From Escarpia spicata (Eukaryota; Annelida; Polychaeta; Sabellida; Siboglinidae): 64,000 bases of DNA. Position numbers and translations under genes: made by a program. The stretch lies in assembly GCA_963995525.1 (NCBI GenBank), contig OZ023205.1, positions 52,446,214-52,510,213 of the forward strand. Direction: 5' to 3'. Below the pieces are notes generated by a model. That model saw nothing but the letters and a program-made list of their open reading frames with translations. It had not been told where the DNA came from and ran no database searches. Position 1 is the stretch's first letter. Every line of letters begins with the position of its first letter. This document shows, piece after piece, positions 53,177-62,980 of this stretch.

Positions 53177-53515
53177 AGTTGTTGTTGTTGTTGTTGTTGT
53201 TATTGTTCTGTGTCTGCGTATCACACTATATAAGAATTGTTATTGTTTTAACTACTACATTAATAAAATTATTATATATATATATATATATACATATGTA
53301 AATAAAAATATATAAAATTAATATATATATATGATATATATATATATTAATTATATATTATTAATTTAATTATATATATATATATATATTAATATATATT
53401 AATTTTAATTATAATATGTATTCAAATATATATATATATATATATTTGATTAAATATATAATTAAAATTATTTACATATTTAATTATATATATATATATA
53501 GTTATTTTATTAATA
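53177..53515. repeat. (GTT)n and AT-rich microsatellites
   Basis: About eight GTT units at 53177-53200. From about 53270 to 53515 a nearly pure A/T stretch with many TATATA runs and short palindromes follows. Confidence 0.9.
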
Positions 53516-53529
53516 TAGTATTTAAACCA

Positions 53530-53690
53530 ATAACAGTTCTTATAAAGCGAGGTATCTAGTCCTTAGAACTGTCCAAAGCGTTTTACACGAAACCCTCTGG
53601 CATTATAAGCAATGATGAGGGAATGATCTTGCCCAAAGTAGGATACAAATGTTGCATAGGTTAACTGTTCGAACCTGTAAAATATAAAAA
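53530..53690 (-). mobile_element. MIR/L2-like SINE or LINE 3' remnant
   Basis: On the minus strand, GTTCGAACAG, ACTTTGGGCAAGATCATTCC, ATTGCTTATAATGCC, ACGCTTTGGACAGTTC and CGCTTTATAAGAACTG occur in the order typical of MIR/L2-type elements, with an L2-like tail. No full tRNA head is visible. Confidence 0.5.
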
Positions 53691-53699
53691 GGTTAACGT

Positions 53700-55199
53700 T
53701 TACTACATTTTCCTAGAGGAACGTTAACCAGCGATACGGAGGAAGCCATGCAAAAAAGTGGTAAACGTGTATTGGAGGTCAGCAACGGATAGTTGCATTA
53801 ACACCGACAACAGAGCAGCTTGTTATCTTCTACGCATATTGGTGACAATCAGGTCTTATTCGGATTCAGTGGATTGTCACGATTCAAATCAAGTCCACGC
53901 AAAGACGCTTGCAACTCATAATAGGACATCAATTAGTTGCTGAACGGCCGAAGACAATCTTATTTTAATTAAAGCCGTACAATGATATATCATAATCACC
54001 TCGTAACGGACTATTGCGAGCATTGTTGTAAGCCGTGTGCAGCGATTGCTGTAAGGGAAATGTGCATTTCTCAATCTTAATCGTATTACTACTGGAGCGA
54101 ACACAAGCGGGTATCAACGCGAAGATTGGGAGCCTTACGGAGGAAGAACAATTATCCTAGACCTCTGTAAACCTTGTTCGCTCAATTGTCAGATGAAGAT
54201 CTACATAAATATATATGAATCAAACGGTGTGAAACAATTACATATGTTACTCAAGTTTGGGAAATGTAAATGTCTAACGATTTAAAGACACTGGAGAAAA
54301 GGAAATTGACAGAAGATGAGATAGGACATACAACTGTAGAATATTCATGAACATCTATTGATATGTGTTTGTTTCAAGTTTCGTTTCATGCTTATCAATG
54401 GTAGAAGAACTATACGTCATGAAGGATCAGAAGTTATTTATTTTCACAAAAATGCCGGATGGTAATTGTTTTATAAACCCAACGTTACCTCATCGAGAAA
54501 GTGTGCTTATTTGAAACGGGCGCCATTCGCTAGACGGCGACACCGTTAATATAGCATTTCTACTGGGAAACCTGGCACTTGCGGGGCGAGGTTCAGCGGT
54601 GACGGATCACTATTTACTATGTGGTAAATGCCGTACGAATAGAATGCCAGGGATTTTAACACCGTACTGTTAGACTTCCTGCTTGGTTACGAAAAAGTGC
54701 TGTACATTTTTGGGAAATAATTTGTTACAATATTCACCTGCTCTGACATAAATGCATTTGAGTAGTCAGATTTCTAGATGTGATTGTAGAAGCTGTTGAC
54801 AGTAAATGGTATATTTTTAGCTGATTTTACTAAGAGGAAGGGTAGTTGGCAGCAATTTGGCTAGTTGACCCTTTAGCCGGATTACTGCCTGCATCCAAAT
54901 CGTAAATATTGACGGGTGTCATACATACAGGCATTTTGTAAGAGCTATGAATATTATATTTTGAGTGAACTCGACCAGCATGTCAATGAGATGATGATAA
55001 CGGCAGGTGAGAAGTTTAATACATTTTCTAGGTCAGGTTTTTTTATAATCAGACAAAACGTTAACATGGTCACCAGTGGGAAAACTATCAGTGTGCTGAC
55101 CCCTTTAACACCGTAACCTTCACCACAAGAGTTTTGTAGAAACAATTTTCATAAGTACATGTTTAAATGTCTAGTTATTTGTTGGCAACACTCACGTCT
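53700..55199. other. Unassigned sequence
   Basis: A 25-bp stretch at 54250-54275 reads FGKCKC, like the CR1 copies, but is too short to call. No other supported feature. Confidence 0.35.
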
Positions 55200-56069
55200 C
55201 ATAGGCGGATCCAGGGTTGGATGGAGGCTGGGGGCACGTTGTCGCGCTTACATTTATCCGGGCGTTAAATAATATCCGGGTGACGTTTCTGCGCGTGCGC
55301 GTATCTAAGGGAATGTATTTAGCACCAGCTACGACTGTCGCGTTTACATTTATCCGAGCGCTATGTTTGTTTATATGTATATATATAATTACATATATGT
55401 CTATATATATATACATAAATTATAAAATGTTTGCTTTCCACAGACAAACAACTTATGTCGTAAAACAATTTCCTCTCCATGCACACATCACGTGACTTAC
55501 TCTTATACTTGGTCACAAATCTGAAACAGCAAATTATAATTATGTACTCTAACTATAACGCTCGTATTACGATAACAAACGAAACGTATTTAACTACTGG
55601 ACATTACTTATCACTACGCGATCTGCTAAATATGATGTCTTACATATGCACATAAACATCACCCGGATAAAATTTAACGCCCGGATAAATGTAAGCGCGA
55701 CAACGTACCTTTAGACCTTTGGAATTTGACTGCGCTCTGCTTGTCCTAGAGTGGCATCCACCCCCCCCCCCCGACCACTTTTCAACATCTTCCGACGTCG
55801 ACAGTCGAGCCGAGACAGCGAGACAACGGAGAAGGTAAAGTTACGGCGGCGCGGCGGCCAAACATATTCAACAGCACCCTCTCCCCCATCTTCTGATGTC
55901 ACGCTCCGCGATAGCGCGATGACAGCGGAGTCGTGCCGAAGCTCCGGCTCAGACCACACAATATGAATTTTTGTTCGGCCGCCAGTGTGGTTTTTGGCGT
56001 GCCTCAGGGGGTGCAATTATAGGTTTTTGCCCTCCCCCCACTAGACTACCCTCTTTGGATCCGTCACTG
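55200..56069. mobile_element. hAT-like non-autonomous DNA transposon with a nested MITE
   Basis: The left end CATAGGCGGATCC (55200) and the right end, read inward, CAGTGACGGATCC (from 56069) are imperfect inverted repeats. They resemble the CAGGGGCGGATCC ends of many hAT elements. Next to each end is a G-rich stretch. Inside at 55970-56000 is GTTCGGCCGCCAGTG, shared with the piece at 56580-56849. The left part is interrupted by another element at 55236-55706. I found no 8-bp target duplication. No transposase is encoded. Confidence 0.5.
55236..55706. mobile_element. MITE with 51-bp terminal inverted repeats
   Basis: The 51-bp arms 55236-55286 and 55656-55706 are almost perfect reverse complements, both starting ACGTTGTCGCGCTTACATTT inward. 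A third partial copy of the arm sequence (GTCGCGTTTACATTTATCCG) lies inside at about 55338-55358. The interior is AT-rich with TATA runs. No coding capacity. Confidence 0.85.
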
Positions 56070-56153
56070 TGTCTGTACTAGTGATAAAGGATCCCCTGTG
56101 CACAACTACAGATTCCTGTGCAACGGGTCCAGGGTAGTTCCGTTCCGTGAGTT

Positions 56154-56343
56154 GATCCGCACGAGGACGGTGCCTGGAGTAAGCTAAGCTAGATCCGCAC
56201 GACGACGGTGCCTGGAGTAAGCTAAGCTAGATCCGCACGAGGACGGTGCCTGGAGTAAGCTAAGCTAGATCCGCACGAGGACGGTGCCTGGAGTAAGCTA
56301 AGCTAGATCCGCACGAGGACGGTGCCTGGAGTCAGCTAAGCTA
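56154..56343. repeat. 38-bp tandem repeat, five units
   Basis: Units start with GATCCGCACGAGGACGG at 56154, 56192, 56230, 56268 and 56306 and end GTAAGCTAAGCTA. They are nearly identical, so the array is recent. Confidence 0.95.
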
Positions 56344-56579
56344 CGTGCTTGTATTCCGCTTGTATCACATGTAAGTTTACACTGTTGTAAATACACAGCA
56401 CGAACTGCAGCTTAGTAATTACTGTAGACATGTGCAGGAAAAACCTAATGGACACAGCGAAAATAAGAAAAACACACGTTTCGTACGGCAACAAACGTAG
56501 CGGACATCGGTTATGTTAAAGGTCAAAGGGTCATGAGAAGTTGTTTTGCTCGCGCTGTACGAAAAAAACTGACTCCTTG

Positions 56580-56849
56580 CAGGGGACTACTGAGGCCATT
56601 TACACCGGTATGTGTAGAACGTACAGAAATACCAGTTATTCAATTTGACAAAAACATTGCAATACATAGTTGGATAACTGGTGTATGTGTTTGAGATCGG
56701 AAGAGGCGCGATGGCGTAGCTTTTAGAGTTGACAAGATTAGAAGTAACGGCGGTGCGCGGCAATGAACACTTTTTTTACACCATTTGGTTCGGCCGCCAG
56801 TGGATGTTTTTGTGCCCTCTGTAGACCATTCTCTCTGGATCCGCCCCTG
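56580..56849. mobile_element. Second hAT-like MITE fragment
   Basis: The right end reads, on the minus strand, CAGGGGCGGATCCAGAGAG (from 56849), a classic hAT-type terminus. Inside is TTCGGCCGCCAGTG (about 56788), shared with the larger element at 55200-56069. A CAGGGGACTACTGAG at 56580 may be the other end; the match is weak and no clean target duplication is visible. Confidence 0.5.
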
Positions 56850-58265
56850 TCCATTAGAAACACAGATTTCCCATCGCATAAAGCGAAAATTAAACATTCT
56901 GCCGCCTACCGGATCATGTAGAAACAACCGTGCAATTTATAGACTAGGTTGGCCATGGCGGCAATTTGCGCTACCAGTCCACGTAAAATTACAATAAGAC
57001 AACTTATTTGCAAGAAGGTGTGGTAATAGATAAGTTAACCATTTGCGCGTCGATTACAAATAAGAGAGGATGTTGTTTCCCAATCACTACATAATTGAAC
57101 GATGTTCAACGTCCACATGGCAATGCAATAGGCCTAGCCCTAGACTTAAGACTATGTCTGTCTGTCTGTCTGTTTGCAACGTAAAACGTAACTTGCAACA
57201 ATGATAGAAACCATGCTCGTGGCGAAAACCTCTCAATTTGTTGATCCTACTTCGGGACACTGTCTGCTGTGTCGGTGGGTATGGAGCGTCATTCGTTAAA
57301 AACAACACCTATTTTGGGAATGCGATATTAAAACATATTTAGCTGTATGCGTATAACTGCAATGAATGTTTTTTGTTGGCGGTACCACTGGGTTGACGTT
57401 CAATGTTTGTTCACGCGTACAACGTGTGATAATGTTGTAACATTGTTGACGGATAACGAGAATAGACGAAAACTTGAATACGCATTTCGATCAGAAACAT
57501 TTACATTTATTATCAAAACGTATACCGTTTTCAAGAAAGTGTACCGTTGCGCATGCGCATACGCACACACGCTAAATTCCCCACTTTTGTCATTGTTTCT
57601 CGCTTGGTTATGAACATACGTTTTTTGTAACGCGCATTGCGAAGAAAATGTCAATGATTTTGTTATAGGCCGTCGAAATCACACATGCATTGGTAGAATA
57701 TTATTCACCGTTTCCATTAATAACAAATTATGAATTGGAAAATTTATTGAGCGAATCAAAACATGTCAATAACTTATGATTGACACAAACGACAAACCGC
57801 CATTGCGCATGCTCGCTGACAATTTTATTATGGATACACCGTGAAGCAACTCTGTTGTCACAAAATGTATAGTTTGCATCTGCACAACAGTATAACAATT
57901 GCGTTCTGCAAAGTAACACAGACAAATCTATATTCTCTTCACCAAAGTCATAAATCATATCCACAACGGACATCAGACCTAACTCAGTTCGTTACATGAT
58001 GCCTTTTTTGAACGTTTGTTTATTCACATCATCAATATTTTAGTAGTGTAACATTGGAAACGACCGTGAAAAACAATACAATTACAGTTGCATTACGAAC
58101 TATTCAAATCCGTAGACAAGCCACGTTATTATGGCGCATGCGTATTATACATTATATATACATTACACGTCTGAAACGCATGGACCGAAGGAACTTCCGG
58201 TGAATACGCTATTCGGCAACCAGCCTTCTGTTCTGGTTTGACCTCCGGAAGAATGGTCCGATTGA
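56850..58265. other. Unassigned; short (CTGT)n run
   Basis: A (CTGT)5-like run lies at about 57152-57175. No gene, RNA or longer repeat supported. Confidence 0.4.
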
Positions 58266-58430
58266 CATGCAATTGTTACGCTTCAAGTACATGTCTATTC
58301 ATTTATATGCTAGCACAACATTACCTTATACGCACGCACGGACGCATGCACTGATGCACTCACTCACGCACGCGCGCATGCATGCATTCTACACCAGAGA
58401 ACAAGGAGAAAGAACAGTGAACATCATAAC

Positions 58431-58612
58431 ATACAGCCTCGGTTTAAATCCGTGTCACGTGTTCGTTCAAGGAACAGACAACCTCGGTTTAAACCCGTGT
58501 CCCGTGTTCGTTAAAATAACATACATCCTCGGTTTAAATCCGTGTCACGTTTTCGTTCAAGGAATAGACAGCCTTTGTTTAAATTCGTATCACGTGTTCG
58601 TAGCATTTAAAA
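58431..58612 (+). repeat. 45-bp tandem repeat, four units, in frame
   Basis: Units start CCTCGGTTTAAATCCGTG near 58437, 58482, 58527 and 58572, exactly 45 bp apart. Each ends CACGTGTTCGTTCAAGGAA or a variant. The period is 15 codons, so a plus-strand frame (58267-58650) stays open and reads a 15-residue motif LGLNPCHVFVQG four times. There is no start context, domain or partner evidence for a gene, so I call only the repeat. Confidence 0.9.
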
Positions 58613-58687
58613 GATATTCTGTTCTTGATGACAGATGTTGTGTTTTGTGACACGTGAAACAGAACTATTAATACTCCAATATATAAC

Positions 58688-58742
58688 ACCTGGGCAGGAC
58701 ACATCAGTAGACTACGAGATAGCCGATGGCCAGTACGAAAGG
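58688..58742 (+). mobile_element. Tiny LINE C-terminal remnant
   Basis: One plus-strand frame reads TWAGHISRLRDSRWPVR, the hallmark WAGH-x-x-R-x-x-D-x-R-W phrase near the C-terminus of RTE-type reverse transcriptases, then stops. The piece is under 60 bp. The overlapping 70-residue frame at 58726-58938 is not supported as a gene. Confidence 0.4.
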
Positions 58743-59222
58743 AAACGATCTAGAGGAAGTTTATATTCGTAAACAACCAAGGAAAGATATAATTTATCAA
58801 CACTCGTTCACGTACCCACTAAAATCCAATATGAAGTATAAGTCCCCTTTGGTTGAAACAACTGACAGAGCATTATTCTTTTATTATGCTAGCTCAGAGG
58901 ATATTTCATCTGAAGTTTCATCTGATGCACTTATATAGACCCTCCACAGGCCGTCGCAAAGCACCAAAACACATATGACATTAAGCATTAGTGCAATGTT
59001 ATTTTTGGTATGAATATAAATAAAACTATAAATAATTAAAAACATGGTAAGGTTCGACTCTATGCAAAGTGTTTAATATTTGTGATAATAATCATAATAC
59101 TGGTACGTTCTTGTGATGGACAATCGTTACTATCCAGCAAAACAATAATACTTGTCAATAATCTGGAGAAACATGCATTCCGTCGCAAGTCATCCCTTCA
59201 TAATTTACTTATAATTCATTGT

Positions 59223-59228
59223 TTTATT
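59223..59228 (-). terminator. Putative poly(A) signal of the receptor gene
   Basis: AATAAA on the minus strand, about 110 bp downstream of the stop codon of the last receptor exon (59340-59338). Position and strand are right for the 3' UTR end. No transcript evidence is available. Confidence 0.4.
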
Positions 59229-59337
59229 AATTAATTCATGCTAATACTCACATAAACCCCCCAATCGTAATTATTACATTTAGTGATTTATTTACATATT
59301 GCAGAAGTGAAAATGACTCCGGATCGACGAGATCGGA

Positions 59338-59594
59338 TCACAACTCTGATCGTGGTTCTCTGCTGTCGGATTTGTCCCATATGATCCAGCTAGTTTCCTT
59401 CTCGAGATCTGAATCCACCTCAGCATCTGTCGCATCCTGATCTTTGTTGTTAGATTTCTCCCACGTCATCCGCATTGTTTCTTGGTCCGGATCCCCGTCC
59501 GCCTCCGCTTCAGACGTGTCCACGCAATCGCTGTCGGTGGCGGCCAAGGCAGGGTCCTTCTTTAGCACCGCCATGTAAACGGCAAGAGACGAGG
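59338..59594 (-). CDS. mGluR-like receptor, probable last coding exon (C-terminal tail)
   Basis: I infer this as the final exon. On the minus strand GATCTTGTTGACAG|CC is an acceptor at 59594. The exon starts with the two bases needed to complete the split codon left by the exon ending at 60537. It then stays open for 84 codons to TGA (59340-59338). The product is a cytoplasmic, strongly acidic tail. It holds two diverged copies of a ~28-residue module, each with ET-x4-W-(E/D)-K-S (ETMRMTWEKS, then ETSWIIWDKS). It ends PRSEL, whose last three residues fit a class I PDZ ligand (S-x-L), as group I and II receptors have. The same frame upstream looks like a signal peptide (MLICYKTIMLILLTASS). An independent small secreted or membrane protein starting at 59637 is therefore the alternative. 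I prefer the exon because splice phase, strand and PDZ ending agree. Confidence 0.55.
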
Positions 59595-59689
59595 CTGTCA
59601 ACAAGATCAACATGATGGTTTTATAACAAATTAACAATAATAAAGCGATGTTTTACACCGCCTGTTTAACAGTCTAGTTTATTAGTCGT

Positions 59690-59825
59690 CCTTAATAGGC
59701 ATTCATCCACACAGCTGACGGAATTGAAACAACGAGGAGCGAAACAAGAGCACGATGATTCGAACATGGTACCTCTCGATTGAGAATCCGATGCTCTGAC
59801 TACTACGCTACCGCGGCGTCTATGT
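59690..59825 (-). mobile_element. tRNA-derived SINE fragment in receptor intron
   Basis: On the minus strand, TAGCGTAGTAGTCAGAGC (A box region) and CGGATTCTCAATCGAGAG are followed by GTTCGAATC (B box, 59765-59757). They match the head of the SINE at 3556. The body phrase CAGCTGTGTGGATGAATGCC follows, and the rest is lost. It lies in the inferred last intron of the receptor, on the same strand. Confidence 0.65.
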
Positions 59826-60267
59826 ACATCGGAATCATTGGTTCTGTGAGGTGGGATGATATTAAGGATAATCTAAAACATCACGGTACGACGAATATTT
59901 TGTTTCTATGGACGTGGTAATCTACTTACCATCTGTTTTTTGCTTGGGATGACATACTGGTTAAAATGTGGTAAATCGTGTTGAAAAAGATAGAATTTAA
60001 CATTTTAAAGATGGTCCTCACATCAACTACAAACAGCACGTGGAAAAGCCATTGGCTTATCGACTGTAGAGCAACATGTCTGCTGTGTACAACCTACCTT
60101 AGAGGACACCACTCCGCAAGTACCGAGTGACTAGTCTGCATTGTGCACTATCTGTTCATAACGGTAATCCGACCATAAGAGACATATTGCACAGTCTCAA
60201 CAATGGTGATTTTACCATACAGCCTCTTATAATCATTGCTCTACAGTCAATTTTGGGAAATCGTAAA

Positions 60268-60530
60268 CTAGGATACGATAGGTACGGACTCGGCATGCGG
60301 AGTGGAGATGCCTCTGTGCTGACGTCACTTCTTGGAATTTCCTTTCTGATTCCTGTGCGGATACGATTCGGCTCGCTACATGGAGCGATTCGATTTTCCG
60401 CATCCGCGTGAAAAAACGCACTCGCCTAGGAACATACATGACTACTTCTAATAATTGCCATGCGGCACTATATTCATTCTGTTGCCGCATGTCGCATCCG
60501 CATGTCTTTTCCGTGTATCTGGTGTCCTAG
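60268..60530. mobile_element. MITE copy A, ending 6 bp from a splice donor
   Basis: The ends are inverted repeats: CTAGGATACGATAGGTACGG at the left, and CTAGGACACCAGATACACGG read inward from the right. Inner CATGCGGA phrases also mirror. The middle (CCTGTGCGGATACGATTCG, GAGCGATTCGATTTTCCGC, ATCCGCGTGAA) is shared with copy B at 62005-62284. TA at each edge may be the target duplication. The element lies in the receptor intron immediately after the exon ending at 60537. Confidence 0.7.
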
Positions 60531-60536
60531 TCTCAC

Positions 60537-60771
60537 CTGACGGTGTGGTCACGCCGTTTGCGTTCGTGCTGTGGTAGCTCTTGGCCATCGCCCGACTGAA
60601 GAAGGCCCGCCCGCTCTTTGCCGTCGAGTCTCGAGACTGCGAGCCCTTGGACGCCTGCCGCACGTTCTTGTGCGGTTGGAGCAGCACGATGTAGATCCGC
60701 GGCCCGAACAGACACGTCAAAGCGGCTGTCGCGCTTATATTTACGCACACGCACAGCGCCGTTATCTGGAT
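60537..60771 (-). CDS. mGluR-like receptor exon: TM7 and start of C-tail
   Basis: Minus-strand exon between acceptor CCGCAG|ATC (60771) and donor TCAG|GTGAGA (60537). Phase is 0 at the start and 1 at the end. It encodes 78 residues plus one base. The first ~31 are TM7 (IQITALCVCVNISATAALTC, then LFGPRIYIVLL), with GPRIY in place of the class C PKxY motif. QPHKNVR follows, as at the start of the tail in metabotropic glutamate receptors. About 40 Ser/Lys/Arg-rich cytoplasmic residues come next (RAFFSRAMAKSYHS). No Homer-type PPxxF motif is visible. The receptor couples glutamate binding to G proteins at the plasma membrane, and the tail binds scaffolds. A MITE lies 6 bp beyond the donor. Confidence 0.88.
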
Positions 60772-60822
60772 CTGCGGCACAAATCACTGTTTAGTTGATG
60801 GGTTGCAATGTTTTACTTTGAC

Positions 60823-61192
60823 GTTGTTGTTGTTGTTGTTGCTGCTGCAAAAATAGAATTTGATGTTGATTTGATTCGCTTCATTCGACCATTGGCCTCT
60901 GGTTTATCAATTGGCGATGTACTTAAGAAACAAAACTACATTTATTTCGAATCATTGCCTTTTTCAGAAGACAAGTTGTATGTGAAGTCATTCTCGAGGG
61001 GGCGGTACGGTTGGTTGTCCCACGCAACTCGTGCTCATTCGGCTCCCGAAATGACCGATGGAAATGTTTGCGTTGTTACTGTTTGTGTCATGTCGTATAT
61101 GCCGTACGAAATGACATAAACCAGAGGCCAATGGTCGAATGAAGCGAATCAAAGCAACATCAAATTCTATTTCGCAGCAGCAACAACAACAA
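60823..61192. mobile_element. Foldback/MITE with ~80-bp inverted arms ending in GTT repeats
   Basis: The left arm 60823-60906 and the right arm 61117-61192 are reverse complements. Each begins with GTT repeats, then GCTGCTGC, AATAGAATTTGATGTTG, TTTGATTCGCTTCATTCG and ACCATTGGCCTCTGGTTTA. The arms differ at only a few positions. The 210-bp interior has no recognisable coding sequence. It sits in the intron between the two transmembrane exons of the receptor. Confidence 0.85.
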
Positions 61193-61199
61193 CATAACG

Positions 61200-62004
61200 G
61201 TATACACAAAGTAACCGTTTGTGAAGTAAAGTTGTGTTGCATGAGAATGAGCGTAGAAAGAGACGGGTGAACCCCGGCACCAAGGCGAGAAGTACATACA
61301 ATGATTCAACGTTAGAATATTAATATGTGGATGGCATTCGCAGGGTTAGTGTAGACTCTGTGTTACAATCAATGCAAATTTTTATTTATTTACGCTGAGG
61401 TGGATCACCAATGAAAAACTGTATGTAATGAATATATTTTAAGTATTCGATACCCCAAACTTACTACGTGTCGCTTAGCCAAGGAACATCGTCATACGTT
61501 CCATTAAATGGAAATAATAGGCATCTTTTTAGGCCTATGCAATAGTTAATTAAAAACTAAACATTAGCAACTACATTCAAGAATATAGTAGTTTACTAGA
61601 ATAACATGCTAGCATATCCATATATGTATGTCGAGGAAACAGGAGCATCCGACGCATCACCGCATTTTAAATGGTTTGACTGTTTTAACAGTTTCATGTG
61701 CACAGACCCACACGATAATTGTAAACGATCAATTAGTGCATTTTATATTATTATTGATTTTCGGACAGAAAGTGATCGTTACCAGGAATCATCCGCTCTA
61801 TCCAGGGGTGGTAATCATTTTAGCAGGAACTTTTACTTAATCAGTTGGACGTGTTGTCTTGATTTAGGGAACCAGGCAAAAGCAGCAACATCAAACAGCA
61901 ATTCTGGGAACATGCCTGCCTCTACTGTAGCTGCCACATACACTTTGAACGATTAGAAGGCCTTTACATTTTCCACATTACGTGGACGAAACACAAAAAT
62001 CCTC
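61200..62004. other. Intron sequence of the receptor gene, no further feature
   Basis: A plus-strand frame at 61606-61956 (116 residues) has no recognisable domain and lies antisense inside the inferred intron. Confidence 0.45.
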
Positions 62005-62284
62005 CTGGCTTGATAAACGCAACATGGCAGGCAACGTGCGGAACGGGAAGTACCTCTGCAATGATGTCATTACTGGGGATTCCCTATCCGGTTCCTGTGC
62101 GGAAACGACTCGAATCGCTTCGTGGAGCAATTCGATTCTCCGCGTCCGCATCCGCGTGAACAAACGCACCCGCGCATGCGTAGATATTGTGTCATCCCGG
62201 TTAAATTAATTTCCACTAGGGTCTATTTCCATGTTGTGTCGCCTACCGCGTCCACATGACGTTTCCGTACATACGGAATCCTAG
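62005..62284. mobile_element. MITE copy B in receptor intron
   Basis: Shares the whole central region with copy A (CCTGTGCGGAAACGACTCGA, GAGCAATTCGATTCTCCGC, ATCCGCGTGAAC) and the right end (TTTCCGTACATACGGAATCC, then TAG). The left end is too diverged to fix exactly. Same orientation as copy A. Its right end is 45 bp from the exon that ends at 62329. Confidence 0.6.
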
Positions 62285-62328
62285 CATATTTGTCTAATGG
62301 GAAATAGAGAAAGTCAGGCAGTACTCAC

Positions 62329-62619
62329 GCGGTAGTCGGACTTGTCCATGCCGAAGTAGATGGGTATGAAGGCGAGCCACACGATGCACGTCGAGTACAT
62401 GGTGAAGGCAATATACTTGGCTTCGTTGAAGTTGGCCGGGATCCGGCGGGTCTTGAACGCGTAGACGGTGCATAGGGCGATGAGGATCATGTTGTACAGC
62501 AGGGACAGCGCCACGGCCAGGTTCGTGCTCTTGCACTGCAGGATCACCGTGCGTCGGTCAGGGTAGATAAGCACGGTGCCAGGGAAGTCCATGCCGACCC
62601 ACGTGATGGCGATGAGGGC
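62329..62619 (-). CDS. mGluR-like receptor exon: TM4 end, ECL2, TM5, TM6
   Basis: Minus-strand exon of exactly 97 codons between acceptor CTCCCGTAG|GCC (62619) and donor TACCGC|GTGAGT (62329), phase 0 at both ends. Residues 1-9 close TM4. Residues 10-32 are extracellular loop 2, with the conserved Cys (residue 29, QCKST) that pairs with TM3. TM5 follows (NLAVALSLLYNMILIALCTV), then intracellular loop 3 (KTRRIPANFNEAKYI), the signature of metabotropic glutamate receptors, and TM6 (AFTMYSTCIVWLAFIPIYFG). The PANFNEAKYIAFTMY stretch is closest, from memory, to group I (mGlu1/5) receptors. The N-terminal glutamate-binding and Cys-rich domains and TM1-3 must lie on exons beyond the right edge of the window. 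Confidence 0.95.
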
Positions 62620-62639
62620 CTACGGGAGAGAGAGGGTGG

Positions 62640-62980
62640 GGTGAGATGTTGTTGTAGTTGATGGTGAATTTGATGTTGTTGACTTTGATGTAGTTGTTGT
62701 TGTTGTTGTCCGTAATACTCTTGTTGTGTTTAATGTTATAGTTGTCAATGTTGTTGCCGGTTTTTTTTTTGTCGTCGATGTTGTTGTTGTTGTCGATGTT
62801 GTTGTCAATGGTGTTGTTGTTGTAGATGTTGTTGTCGTCGATGTCGTCGATGTCGTCGATGTTGTCGATGTTGTCGTCGTCGTCGTCGGTATTGTATACG
62901 TTGTGGTCGGTATTGTTATTGCTGTTTTCATCGTCGTCGTCGTCGGCGACGTCGGCGACGTCGATGTTGGTAGTGCTGGT
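62640..62980. repeat. GTT/GTC trinucleotide-rich tract
   Basis: Imperfect GTTGTT, GATGTT and GTCGTC triplets over 340 bp with a T9 run at 62761-62769. It starts just upstream of the exon acceptor at 62619, in the preceding intron. Val/Asp and Thr-rich frames are artefacts. Confidence 0.9.

Noticed and set aside
54245..54280. Fourth CR1-like copy (FGKCKC phrase)
   Set aside because: Only about 25 bp match the LINE copies; too short to separate from chance.
58726..58938. 70-residue hydrophilic ORF starting MASTKGNDLEE
   Set aside because: Its start overlaps, in another frame, the WAGHISRLRDSRW LINE remnant, and nothing in it is recognisable.
59594..59637. Signal-peptide-like start MLICYKTIMLILLTA of a separate small protein
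   Set aside because: An acceptor-like GTTGACAG lies inside it in exactly the phase required by the upstream receptor exon. The hydrophobic run is better explained as a pyrimidine-rich intron end. Kept as an alternative only.
60268..60536. Introner-type origin of the receptor intron
   Set aside because: The MITE occupies only part of the intron and does not supply the acceptor, so it looks inserted into an existing intron. Only its closeness to the donor remains notable.
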